Assembly (NCBI GenBank): GCA_038503035.1
Contig: JAVSML010020793.1
Span: forward strand, 74,707 to 138,706
Length of the DNA stretch: 64,000 bases
Source of the DNA: Crocodylus rhombifer
Taxonomy: Eukaryota; Chordata; Crocodylia; Crocodylidae
Direction: 5' to 3'
The notes below the pieces were generated by a model. The model made no database searches. It worked only from the letters and a program-made list of their open reading frames with translations, and had not been told where the DNA came from. Of the stretch, positions 26,481 to 37,999 are shown in pieces. The translations under genes and the position numbers were made by a program. Each line of letters starts with the position of its first letter. The first letter of the stretch is position 1.

Positions 26481-27734
26481 AGAGAGGGTCTCTGGCAGCC
26501 CCACTCATCCAGTCTCTCACTCTGGTTCCCACCAGGGTACCTCCCTGTCCTCACTTAGCACACCTTGAAGGAGAACAAATAGTAATTTGGGAGGCTGCCC
26601 TCAGGATAGCAGAGCAAGCCTTAAGGCGCTTCATTACACCCTGTTCATTTTTAGCCACCTCACTCTCCCTGATCTTTTATCTCTACTTCTAAGGAGGGCA
26701 TCTCCCTCCTTAAATAACCTCTGGTAACTCATACACACATAATCCTGGGGCCTCTAGCAGCCCTCTCACACAAAGTCTCTACTCAAGTAACAGAGGTTAG
26801 GGGCTCCTGTTACACTCTCCCCCCATTTCCACCTTCTTCTTACAAATTTATGGTGGGGAGGTCTGGCTGCTCATGATACCCCTCTCAACCTCCGCATCAA
26901 CACCACCAGCCTGGGTTGGCATATTTCATGCAACATAGCCATAATGCTCCTTTTTCCCATGTGAGCCAACTTGCTCTGGTGCACCACAGCATGTGCACCC
27001 TCTAGTAGACTCACAAGCATCATATCTGACAGAGAAGAAACCCTGAAGGCGCAGCTCTCAGGGAAACTGAAACTGCCCCATGGCAGCCACAGGCAAGGAA
27101 CAAGGTACCATAAAGACCCTAATAGCAGGTCTGAGAAGAGGTACCGGAAGGCCTGGACTATAGGTGGAGGAAAAAGTCAACGTTTGTTTTCATTTCTCTT
27201 TTCTTTGAAGTGGGAGAGGATACCTCCCAGATACAGCAGGATAGTGAGATACAACTATCAGGACAATAGGCCAGAAAAAAGCTGGTAAAATACAAGTCGG
27301 TTCCTTGCGTTGCTTCAAGCCTGGTGGTGGATAAACAGGATCAAGGTGGGTATTGATTTGTCAGACCCAGAGACATAAGAAGTGTCTAGACAGCTCTGAG
27401 GCTGACTATACAGACTGTAAATTAAGACCCGGTGGAACGGGTGAGGGTGTAGGGGTTGGTGGAGCCCCCACTACACTGAGGCAGACATCAAGACCAACAA
27501 TGTCAAAAGCCACATGTCCAGGCATTTCTTTTCTCCCTTAACAAGTAGTGGCAGGCGAGATTGTGGGCATGCAGAATATTCCATCAAGATGTTGTGGCAG
27601 GCTTCAGCCATCTGGCTGAAGTGATAAGACTATCTTAGTAGAGAAAGCAGGTGAGAAACACGGGAAACTTTCCAAACAAGGTAATAACCACTAGAGACTG
27701 ACAGAGAAATTGAGGCAAGCATCTGGCCCAAAGC
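26481..27734. other. intron sequence with possible LTR fragment
   Basis: Around 26590 the plus strand reads AATTTGGGAGGCTGCCCTCA, closely matching GATTGGGAGGCTGCCCTTGA at about 63675 in the LTR-like sequence at the right edge, so 26480-26820 is probably a related LTR fragment. 26821-27734 holds nothing recognised. Confidence 0.35.
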
Positions 27735-30700
27735 AGGTAGGTGGACTTTGGTGAGAGTCCTTCTTTGGACGCATCACCAATTACATCATCCCAGCCAAAA
27801 CTTTGTTTAGTTGGGTTTTTGAAACCCTGCAAGGATGGACCTTCCACCACCTCTCTGGGTAACCTGTTCCAGTGTTTTACCACCCTCCAAGTGAGAAAAT
27901 TCTTCCTGTTATCTCATTTAAACTTCCCTTGCTGCAACTTGAGACCACTGCTCCTTGTTCTGTCCTCTGGCATATCTGAGAATTGCCTAGCTCCTTCCTC
28001 TTTTGAACCCCCCTTCAGGTCACTGAAGGCTGCTATTAAGTCTCCTCTCAGTCTCCTCTTCTCTAGACTAAATAAGCCCAGTTCCTCCAGTCTTTCCTCA
28101 TAAGTCATGTCCCCCAGCCCCTTCACCATTTTTGTCGCCTTCTGCTGGACTCTCTCCAATTTGTCTGCATCCTTTTTGTAGTGAAGGGCCCAAAACTGAA
28201 TACAGTACTCCAGAGGAGGCCTCACCAGTGCTGAGTAGAGGGGAATAATCACTTCCCTTGACCTACTGGCAACACAGCTACCAATGCAACCCACTATGCC
28301 ATTAGCCTTTTTCACAACTAGGGCACACAGCTGACTCATATTCAGCTTATTGTCCACTGTAATCCCCATGTCCTTTTCTGTAGAGCTGCTGCCCAACCAG
28401 TTAGCCCCCAGCCTGTACTGGTGGATGGGATTGTTCCGTCCTAAGTGCAGGACTTTGAACTTGTCCTTGTTGAACTTCATGAGATTTCTTTTGGCCCAAT
28501 TCTCCAATTTGTCCAGGTCAGTCTGAATCCTAGCCCTACCCTCCAGTGTATCTACTAATCCCTCCAACTTGGTGTAATCTGCAAACTTGTTGAGGGTGCA
28601 CTCTATACAATTTTCCAAGTTGTTGATGAAGACATTGAACAAAATTGGCCCCAGGACTGACTGCCAGGGCAGTCCACTTGATACCAGCTGTCAACTAGAT
28701 ATCAAGCCATTGATTACTACTCTCTGAGCCTGATGATCCAGCCAGTTTTCTATCCACCTTACAGTCCATTCATCCAGCCCGTACTTCCTTAGCTTGCCTG
28801 TGAGACTGTTGTGGGAGACCATATCAAAAGCCTTGCTAAAATCAAAGTACATGTGACAGAGCACAGGTTGTCCCTATCACTCAAAGGGATGTGGGCAGGC
28901 AGCAGAGCAGCCTGCAGGTGACTGTACTCCCAATCAGGAGTCAAATGGCCAGAAAGAGGTTGCCTGATGGGGAAGAGAGCCCAGATGTCAGAAGTAAGAG
29001 CAGCCCCTGAACACCAGAGCCAGCAGTTGCTGCAAGCAGCTGGACGGACAACATTGCCCAGCTGGAGTTGCTGCTCACAGAACATCTTAGAGGTAGAGGG
29101 TAGGAACTATGGGGATGGTAGTGGTTCCTGGTCCTGGGGCATGACCTAAAACTACACTGTGCTGGGGCTGGATGGCGTGGTGGAGCTGCTTGTGGCAAGG
29201 TAACTTCTAGGAAATGCCACACCTGTGCCTCCCCAGTTAAAGGTGGGTATGGGGTGCCAGAAAACCTCAGCCTGCACTGCCTGCAGGTGACCCCATGCAG
29301 GGGAAAGCCTAGGGAAGCACACCCAAAAGATAAAGCACAGGACCCAGGCTCATGGAGTGAGGCCTGAGGTGGGGTCCAGGCTGAAGAAGGGAGCCTGAGA
29401 CAAGGCCCAGGTCCACAGTGAGGCCTCAAGCCCAAAAGGAGGGTGGGATGTATGTGTGGGATTGACAAGCCCCAGTGTGGGGGCATGGGATGATAGGCCA
29501 GGTGAGGCTGAGTGACAGTCCAGCTAAGGGACCAGGGTGTGATAGGCTGTGTGAGGCTAAGTAGGCTTAGGCTGGGGGGGGGTGGGCAAGCTAAGGGACC
29601 AGGGTGTAATGCTACATATGGATGCCAGCTATGAGGCATGGGACATGGCATGAGGGAAGGTTTGGAGCTGTATATATGCCCCTGGCATCAGGGTAATTAA
29701 ATGGGCAGCCTCCTGCCTGGGAAAAACATAATGAGACATCAAAGGTGTGGTAGGCGAAGCAAGTGGGCGGTTAACCCTAGCCAACTGGGAGGACCAATGT
29801 CTAGACTGGCCTTGGGACGCCCACTTATTCTTTCAGTTTTCCATTATCCACAGAGCCAGTCACCTCATTACAGAAGGCAATCAGGTTGGTCAGGAATGAC
29901 TTGCCCTTGGTAAATCCATGCCGACTGTTCCTAATGTCCCTTTTCTCCTCCAAGTGCTTAGAAATGGATTCCTTGAGGATCTGCTCCCTGATTTTTTCAG
30001 GGACTGAGGTGAGGCTGACTGGTCTGTAGTTCTCTGGACCCTCCATTTTCCCTTTCTTAAGTATGGGAACTATGTTTGCCCTTTTCCAATCATCTAGGAC
30101 CTCTCCTGATCACCATGAGTTTTCAAAGATGGTGGCCATTGGCTCTGCAATCATATCAGCCAACTCCCTCAGCACCCTCAGGTACATCCCATCTAGCCCC
30201 ATGGACTTGTACTTATCCACTTTTTCTAAGTAGTCCCTAAACTGTTCTTTCAATACTGAGGGATGCTCATCTCCTCCCCAAACTGTGCTCCCCAGTGTAA
30301 TAGTCTGGAAACTGATCTTGCCTGTGAAGACGGAGGCAAAAAAGGCATTGAACATTTCATCCTTTTTGGCATCCTCTGTCACAAGGTTGCCTCCCACATT
30401 CAGTAGAGGACTCACGCTTTCCCTGATCCTCCTCTTGCTACCAACATACTTGTAGAAACCCTTCTTGTTATCCCTTGCTAAGGTGCAATTGGAGTTGCAG
30501 CTAGCCTTCCTAACTTCGTCCCTGTATGCCTGAGCAATGTTCATATTCTTCCCTAGTTATTTCTTCAAGTTTCCACTTCTTATAAGCTGCCTTTTTGTAA
30601 TTTAGTGTACTGAAGAGTTCCTTGCTAAGCCAAGCTGGTTTTCTTCCATACCTGCTAGTTTTCCTGTGCATTGGCATAGCTTATTCCTGCACTCTCAGTA

Positions 30701-31735
30701 AGGCTTCCTTAAAGTACAGCCAGCTCTCCTGGACTCCTCTCTCCCTGCCCCTGAGTTCCTTTAGTGAGTTTGAAGCTTGCTTTTCTGAAGTCCAGTGTCC
30801 TTACTCTGCTGCTCTCCATCTTTCCTTTCCTCAGGATCCTGAACTCTATCAACTCATAGTCACTGCTGCCCAAGTTGCCATCCACTGCTACATTCCTCTC
30901 CAATTCTTCCCTGTTTGTGAGCAGCGGGTCAAGAAGAACACAGCCCCTAGTTGGCTGCTCCAGCACTTGCACCAGGAAGGTGTCCCCAGTACTCTCCAAA
31001 ACCTTCCTGGATTGCCTGTGCACTGCTGTATTGCCCTCCCAGCAGATGTCAGGGTGATTGAAGTCCCCCATGAGAACCAGGGCCTGTGATCGGGAAATTT
31101 CCACCAGCTGTTTGAAGAAAGCTTGTCTGCGAAGATGATCTTCCCTCTCTTTGTCAGGTATAGCTCATCTCTTCCCAGCAATTCTTCTTCTTGGAAGAAT
31201 ATCCTGTGGTCAACTAAGCCAAAGCCCTGCTGGCAACACCACCTGCGCAGCCAGGTGTTGATCTGCAGGATGCTCCTGCTCCAGCCCAGGCCCTCTCTCT
31301 TGACTGGAAAGATTGACAAAAATACAACCTGAGCCCCAAACCCACTCAGCCTTGCACCCAGAGCCCTGTAGTCACTTTTGATATGCTCCCCTGGCAATAT
31401 CTTTTGTGCCCACATGGATAAGCAGAATGGGGTAGTAGATGGATGGCTGGATGAGCCTCGGTAGTCCCTCCATGACATCTTGGATCTGGGCTCTGGGCAA
31501 GCAGTAGACCTCCTGAGACAACAAGTTAGGTCAGCAGATGGCTACCTCCATCCCCCACAGAAGGAAGCTCCAACCACCACAACCCGTTGCTTTTTCTTGG
31601 TGGTAGTAGTCTCAGTCCTTCCCACCTTGGTGAGGCCTGGCCTGTCTTCCTCCACCCATGAAACTCTGCTCCTCCCTAACACCAGAGGCTGTTCCCTGAG
31701 CATTTGCAGTTATAAAAATACTGCCCTCTCTCAAA
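27735..31735 (-). mobile_element. CR1 retrotransposon, near-complete but rearranged
   Basis: Minus-strand CR1 reading from about 31735 down to 27735. Segments in order: the end of ORF1 with its esterase-like domain (KSDYRALGARLSGFGAQVVF, NTWLRRWCCQQGFGLVDHRI), a jump into the endonuclease C terminus ([17 protein letters not shown]), the RT fingers ([28 protein letters not shown]), and the palm and thumb (IYL-type region lost; FADYTKLEGL in place of [24 protein letters not shown]). It is interrupted by about 980 bp of LTR-like sequence (28855-29832). It lacks the N-terminal endonuclease and is not functional. Confidence 0.92.
28855..29832. mobile_element. LTR-like insertion in CR1
   Basis: Begins TGTGACAGAGCACAGG exactly where the CR1 sequence breaks (after AAATCAAAGTACA) and ends near 29832, where CR1 resumes with CATTATCCACAGAGCC. 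The TG start, the length and the lack of a reading frame suggest a solo LTR. GC-rich internal repeats (AAGGGACCAGGGTGT three times between 29520 and 29610) are present. A short target duplication was not found, so identification is tentative. Confidence 0.45.
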
Positions 31736-32095
31736 GAAGCAGCTTTCTCAACTACTTGCTGAGCAACTGCCAGATTAATGTGGAAAGTGCTTTTGGGTGC
31801 CTCAGGGCATGGCGGAGCGTACTGGGGGTGCACCTGGATACCAGTGAGCAATTCTTATTTTGGACTGTATGCTGCACAACATCTGCAAGGTTAGGAATAA
31901 GTCTTTCTCAGAGGCCAGGGCAGTGGAGGCCCAGAGGCTTGCCAGCCAGTACAAGGTCCCAGAAGCTAAGAGTCATAAGTATTATAACTGTCAGTGTTCT
32001 CATGAGGGAAGGCCTTTGTGATCAAAGCTTCGCACTGCTAGAAGTAGGAGTGGGAGGTAGGCAAAACTGTGGAAAACCCAGATAATTCAAAGGAC
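31736..32095 (+). pseudogene. Harbinger-type transposase, C-terminal fragment
   Basis: Plus strand. The first frame reads NVESAFGCLRAWRSVLGVHL, then DTSEQFLF. After a frameshift near 31870 the next frame reads CMLHNICKVRNKSFSEARAV and ends at a stop after CSHEGRPL at about 32020. AFGRL-R--W and LHNIC are signature stretches near the C terminus of PIF/Harbinger DDE transposases. Only the last part of the enzyme is present and the DDE residues are absent, so it is inactive. Confidence 0.7.
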
Positions 32096-33734
32096 AACTC
32101 CTTTATTTTTAAACTAAAGAACTGTTTATTGAACATCTTAAACACTGAAGCACTGTGTTCTGCACTCTTGAAACAAACTACTTTTCAAACTGGGGGTGAG
32201 GTTTCTGGGGACTAGTATGTTACCTGGGAAAAGGAAGACAGGGCGGGAAAGTTCAGGTGTGCTCCCTGAACATAGTCCAAAAGGTACCCTGCCCTGCCAA
32301 GCTGGCAAATTATGTTCCTGTGGAGAGGAAAAGGTGCAGTAGGATAGAGTGACAGGTCAACATGCTTCTCCATCAAATGATGGAATCAAAGGGGCTTACG
32401 ATCCTACTCCATGCTGCTATTCCCTGGGAACTACTCGAGACCTGGTAAGATCAAGGGTGCTGTTCCTCTGGGAAAGGCAGTGTCCCAAAGCTCCTTTCCA
32501 TGCTGTGGAAGGGGCTCTGGGGTCCTACAGTGATTCTCTGGCAGGACTGATTGAGAGAGAGGGGAAGGGGGACTTATCTCAGTATGGCTGAGATGGCAGG
32601 GAAAGTTTGGGAATAAAAAGAAGGGTCTGGAACTATAAGACTTGGGTGAGAGGGCAGGAGAAGCTGTCTACAACAAAAAGGTATATCACAAGGCTGGTTG
32701 AGTGGGGTGTTGGCACTTCAGTGGGAAGTTCTGACTGATGCTAAGGGTGGGTAGGCCTGAGCTTGTGATTGGTGCTGCTATCCCATGGCCAGTGAAGAGT
32801 ACTGTGGAGAACAGGCCTGGGCGTAGACAGAAAAACAGAACAGGGGTTGGGTACTCTCTATCTTCTACACCCATAGGAACATCTGTGGGTGCAAATGTTG
32901 ACCCTGCAACGACAAACAAAGAAAGAGTTGTTAAGCTTGTGTGATTTGATGATGTGAAAAAAAAAGTTCTTGCTTTCAGTTTCTGGGGCCTCTTCACATT
33001 TATTGTAGGATTGCAAGATCATACACTAACCCCTAGGCTCCTGCTGTCCATCTGTGATACCCTGAGTACATGGGCTACTTTGGATGACCACAGGATGCAG
33101 GGCCTTCTGGAAAAGGTGCTTCTTCCTTGGGCTGCTTCAGGACTCTTCTATGTAAATTACATGGGTGGTTATGGTAGGTCTCTAAATTCTAATGCTCCTA
33201 TTTCCTCAGTTTGCAGGTCACCCTGAGTTTTGCTGATGTGACCCTCTGTGTTTTAAGTGCCAGACAACAGCAGACAGACATAGCAACACTCTGCAGTTTA
33301 CAGTGTCCTAACAATGGACAAGGAAGTATTGCTTCCTGATCTTGCCTCCTGTTAGGGTGCAGCAAATTACAATGGCTATATTCTTAGTTGCTCTACAGGA
33401 TTGGTGTTAAAGATACAGCCACATCAACCAGTCCCCAGTGCTAGCCCCACTTGAGGCCAGTCTAGGACTCTTCCCCCACATGCTGGATCCAGCACCTGCT
33501 CTGGCCAGACTGGGACTACATTGCATGCAGCAATCACTCCAGCTGGTCTGGGACCTGCACTGTATGCAGCATCCACAGACCAGCTACAGTGGGTGCCACA
33601 TGTGGCTTATGTCTCAATTGGGCCACAGCAGGTACAACATGTGATGTACTCCCAGACTGGCTGGAGTAAGCCCTTCCAGCACTAGATCCAGCATGCAGAG
33701 TGGGAGGGGGGTCATGAAAGAGTGGGGAAGCAGA
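32096..33734. other. intron; possible Harbinger flank and GC-rich degenerate repeat
   Basis: 32096-33230 follows the transposase fragment and may be its non-coding flank. 33430-33670 is a degenerate tandem-like stretch (CTGGTCTGGGACCTGCACTG, GCATGCAGCA words) similar in style to 60480-60780. No gene seen. Confidence 0.35.
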
Positions 33735-33892
33735 GCTCTAGTACCTGGAGAGGCTATGAAATCTCCATGCTTGGAAGTTTAAAAGTAGGTTAGACAAACA
33801 TTTTTTGGAATGGTTTAGGCAGGAATGATCCACACTTGAACAGAGGGTTGAGCTAGATAAGTTGGACTACATTTTCCTATGATTCTAATGAT
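33735..33892 (+). mobile_element. CR1 3' end fragment
   Basis: About 160 bp of the conserved CR1 3' region (AATCTCCATGCTTGGAAG, then the GAGCTAGATAAGTTGGACTA-type block), ending in CCTATGATTCTAATGATT. Plus strand. Confidence 0.8.
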
Positions 33893-34982
33893 TGACTAGA
33901 TATACCACTGGCTTCAGTTGTGTGCTATAAAACAGTAATGCATCCAGGTCCATTGTTGCCTCCCTTCCTTAAAGTAGCCTGCAACTGTCTGTAGAATTGG
34001 CCAGGATGGAAGGGGACATTTTCTGCTAGTTTTCCTGTGTGGCTGTTTGTGATTTCTACAGTTTTAATTTATGGAAGAGGTCAAATTGCAGAAAAACCTG
34101 ACATGGGGAAGGCCAGGTTGAGTAGGATTACTGATGGCCTCTTGAGTGAGCACCCATATTTACAAATGCCTTGTCTCTCTTAAGCCTGGCTGCTTGACTT
34201 CTGCTTCCCTGCAGCAGTAGGTACAAACTATTTTTTGGCTAAGGTATTTGGTTTTTTGGCCTGGATTCCTTTCCCAGGTATGCTTTCAGATTCTCCAGGG
34301 CCTTGGGTTGCTGGATGGGGAGAGGTTAGGGATTCTATAATTCTGACAGCATTCCTTTGGTCAGTGAAGACGTGAAGAGGGGGTTGTAGGCAATGTGTGT
34401 TGGGAGAGAGGCTTTGTGATGGTTCTTTCAGACAGAGATTAAAAATGAGACTGAACATACTTTCAGGGCATGGGCACCTCCAGACAGAGGACTGAAGGGA
34501 TTTTAAAATGGTGTGTAGGGTCAGTCCTGCTGGCAAATTACCTGTAAGGGAGGAGGTGAAAGATATGCACAAGAAGGATGCTTGGGAGTTGGTTGGCCAG
34601 TACTGGAGTAACAGATGGGACAAGTAGTACAGACAGAGAGCCCAGGTATGTCTGGCTCCTACCCTGTTGGGGTCAGCCATCAACAATGGGTGATGTTGGG
34701 GCCCAGGTAGCACAGCTACCAGTTGTGGGAAGGGAGTGCTGAGCTGTCTGGTACCCTACCTGGAAGGGAGACTGCGGTGGGGGTAGGGGTGGAGGTAGGG
34801 GGCAATGTAATTATATCTCTATGTACAATTTAAGCATACATTTCTGCACTAACTGAATCACCTACCAGTTGACTGAGAATCCTTCAACAGGCTCCTAATA
34901 GCCCTAGAATTTTCCAGAGTGTTCCTTACTGTTCTCCCCACAGTACAGCCCCTTCTCACTCCCACAATGCATGCATGGGCAT

Positions 34983-35761
34983 GAGGGCTGTGAGAAGCAT
35001 CCATCGCTGATTTGATTTGGCAGCTGAATCTCTGAATCCAAATCGAATCAGGAGACCCTTTAATCTCTCTGAATCAAACCAGAACCCTCTGAATCGATTT
35101 GGGGAGATTCGATGATTTGGACATAGATGCAGCTTTAAATGTTTTTTCTACATACCTCAAGGTACCAGTGTGGGTTGTGAACGCTGCCATGTTGGGCAGA
35201 TGGAGCACGGCTGAGGGTCCCCACGTGTGCTCAGTGGCGGACCCAGAATTGAACCAGAAGCACTTCCAGTCCACTTTTGGGTCCACTGTGGAGCACGCAG
35301 GGGACCACCTCCCCACCCCAGATTGGCAACTAGTGCCTCCTGGGTCTGGGGGGGGGCGCACCTGGGGTCCTCCCATGGCTGACTGCTGAGCCAAAGGGTT
35401 GCGGGGGGGGGGGTCCCCCTTGTGCTCAGCAGCAGACCCAGAAGTGACCAGAAGTGCTTCTGGTCCACTTCTGGGTCTGCCACCAAGCACACAGAGGGCG
35501 CCCCCACACTCCTATGGGACTCTCCATCTGCCACACCATCTCAGCATTTAAGAGCTATGCCTGGTACTTCGAGATATGTAGAAAAAGCATTTAAAGCTGT
35601 GTCTATGGCCAAATCGCTGATTATCCAAATCAGCAACAAATCTTCAGATTCAAATTTGGCCAAATCCAATTGGGACAGTGATCTGAATCAATGACTCGAA
35701 TCACTGTCCCCCCAATTCAGGCTGAATCTGAATTTAATATGGCCCATTTTGCACACACCTA
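34983..35761. mobile_element. hAT foldback element, 779 bp
   Basis: The two halves are inverted copies: CAGCTTTAAATGTTTTTTCT on the left (about 35130) faces AGAAAAAGCATTTAAAGCTG on the right (about 35580), and the AATCGATTTGG/CCAAATCGCTG arms outside also pair. The ends GAGGGCTGTGAG and rc TAGGTGTGTGCA are hAT-like. The flanking octamers ATGGGCAT (34975-34982) and ATGGGCAC (35762-35769) match at seven of eight positions. Internal GC-rich words are also inverted. No transposase. Confidence 0.75.
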
Positions 35762-35769
35762 ATGGGCAC

Positions 35770-36700
35770 CCCATGGGCACCCTGACTCCAGATAAGATCA
35801 CAATAGGTTCTGCTTACCCTCTGCTGTCCTAATGATCCCTAACAACACCCCCCACACAAAATAGTTGGATGCCAAATACCAGTGGACATTTTGTTCTTCC
35901 ACTCCCTCAGACCTTGCACAAATCATGAAGCAGGGTGCCTGTAGCATTTTTGAGATGGAGGATGGGTCTTAGTGATGCTGCTGGAGTGTTACTACTACTC
36001 ACCAGTGGGTTCAGTGTCTGGCCATGCAGGCATTCCCTTCAAGCAGTTGGTCTCTGTGCACTGAGAGGATGACAGCAGGTATATCTCCTGCTTTGGTCCT
36101 CTAGGTCCATATCATCATTGTCATTACATGGCTTTAGGTCAACAGAGTTGATAATGAAGCAGGGCTCAATGGAGTCATTACTAGCTAGCATGCACAACAG
36201 TTCCTTATTGTATATGTATGTCATCTGACAAGGACCTGAAACATGGTAGAATCACACGCTTTCTTATATTGTGTCTTCAAAACCTTTGCCTTGGGGTGTA
36301 TTGGTTATGCTTATGAGCTGCCACTTCTGTTGTGATCCATTCATACATAGCCTGGGCCCAATGACTCACCCCTGAAGGACTGCTGGATGTTCTCCTCATT
36401 CCAGAGAGAAGGTCCATGCCCTCACTTGCCTACAATTTGTTGAGTGTTTCACAGGTGCAGACATTTTTTAGTGAAGGTCATTTGTTCGTGTGGTGGTTGA
36501 CCAGGTGTTTGAGCATCTTGTACTTAGGAAGTGGAGTTTCTGGGGTTGAAGTCCAGAAGATAATGGCAGCAGCCTTTGTACCAAGCTTTAAAAAGGTAGG
36601 TCATATGCAGGGCAAGGCCGGTGACCTCAGGGCAGTGGAGCTGGGATTCAGTCACAGTACTTGCTCAAGAAGCCATAAATATCCTTGCTGAATTACCTCC
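35770..36700 (-). pseudogene. possible Harbinger Myb/SANT-like gene remnant
   Basis: The minus strand shows scattered protein-like pieces in different frames: WNEENIQQSFRGES (about 36400), KVLKTQYKKACDSTMFQVLV (about 36280) and DLKPCNDNDDMDLEDQSRR (about 36110). The first two resemble the trihelix/Myb-like DNA-binding domain of the second gene of Harbinger transposons, and an acidic linker follows. It is heavily disrupted. The Harbinger transposase fragment nearby supports this reading, but the similarity is judged by eye. Confidence 0.4.
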
Positions 36701-36877
36701 TCCCATTCCATCAGTCAGGTTCCACAATAAATTGAAGAAACAGGAAACACCATAGTTTGGCTAAAAACCAGCCAAACACTGGAGTATTAATAATTAAATC
36801 TGATGTAATGTGTCCAGTTAATCAACAGTTGTTGAGAATCAAGCAACAAGTTAAATCTTTCAAAATATGTACTATAC

Positions 36878-37006
36878 CTGATCCAGGAAAATTCTGGCCA
36901 ATGGGGCACAATCTGTAGATTTGAGGAATCGCACGACATCAGCCACACTCCATTCCAGAGGATTACTGTCCAGCTGCAGCTTTTCTGCAACTTCAATCTT
37001 TATTTC
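36878..37006 (-). CDS. SFMBT1: SFMBT1 exon: SAM domain, first half
   Basis: 129-base (43-codon) phase-0 exon encoding [20 protein letters not shown] and then [20 protein letters not shown] plus LDQ. This is the first half of the C-terminal SAM domain, the protein-protein interaction module typical of Polycomb-group proteins; the W-S-V-x-D-V-V-x-F core is intact. The acceptor is TTGTATTAG and the donor is GTATAG. The rest of the domain lies 12.6 kb away in the terminal exon. Confidence 0.95.
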
Positions 37007-37158
37007 CTAATACAACACCCCCCGAACACCAAAGAATTAAAAAAATTATTACATCAAAAATGCCTAGTTCACAAATAATAAAAATAAACAATGTAGCAAG
37101 AAATAATAAATAATATTCCTAAGATAACTCTGAATTCCACAGTCAATGTGGCCTAAAT

Positions 37159-37260
37159 CAGGGTGTCAAACTCAAATGAGCTGGCAGGCCATATTCCTTG
37201 CCAACAGGCAGGGGATGGGCCATCTGGCCCACAGGCTTCTCATGGGTAAGGGCTTTATTG
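37159..37260. mobile_element. hAT end fragment
   Basis: CAGGGTGTCAAACTCAAATG followed by GGCAGGCCATATTC resembles the left terminus of a common hAT family. No matching right end or target duplication was found. It lies in an SFMBT1 intron. Confidence 0.4.
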
Positions 37261-37562
37261 GCTAGCTCTGCTCTTTGATTCCCAAAATATTACAGCTTGA
37301 ACATTTTTTGTGGCCAAGTAATTACATTTTTTCCATTCAGATGCAGAAGTCTTCCTACCTATCAATATTTCACAAAAAGCTAAGATGGCCATAACATTTT
37401 CCAAATTAATAGACTACCTGACAGTCAGATTTGATGTATAATTGCATTTATACATGAAATGATGAGATCACTATTAAGGTTTGGCATGAATCTGAGTTCA
37501 AGTATACCTTGCTTTTCAGTATATGTTGGAGATGGGAGTGAAACCCTGACAATGTTTTAGGC

Positions 37563-37707
37563 CAGGGGTTGTCAACCAGGGGTATGTGTACCCCTGGGGG
37601 TACTTGGGAAGGCCCAGGGGGTATGTAGTGCCAAACTGTCCTCCCCTACCCCCCACTCATCGACCAGACGCTGGGGTACACCAACCAAAAAAGGCTGAAA
37701 ACCCCTG
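37563..37707. mobile_element. hAT MITE, 145 bp, with perfect TSD
   Basis: Begins CAGGGGTTGTCAACC and ends GGCTGAAAACCCCTG. It is flanked by identical TTTTAGGC at 37555-37562 and 37708-37715. It has no coding capacity. Confidence 0.93.
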
Positions 37708-37999
37708 TTTTAGGCAATGTGAAGAATTTTTCCTTTTCCCCATGTTTTAAGTGGGTGCTGGTACAACAAAAGATTCAGATTAACACAATTATAATTAAAT
37801 GCATTTACTTCAAAAACAGACGTTTTAATTTATATAGAAGATTCAGTGCAGACTGCATTTTAAGTGATCTAGTGTGTTGCATTTGTGCAGTTGTAAAGTG
37901 GCTCCTTGTCACATCAGAGTAGTGGGTTTTATTTTAAAAATACTCCCAAAGTTTGTGGTCATTTTTGTAGCAATTTCTGGAGATGACAATCCTCTGTTA

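Noticed and set aside
30888..31478. 196-codon minus-strand frame as a host gene
   Set aside because: The sequence is the CR1 ORF1 esterase-like domain running out of frame into CR1 endonuclease sequence.
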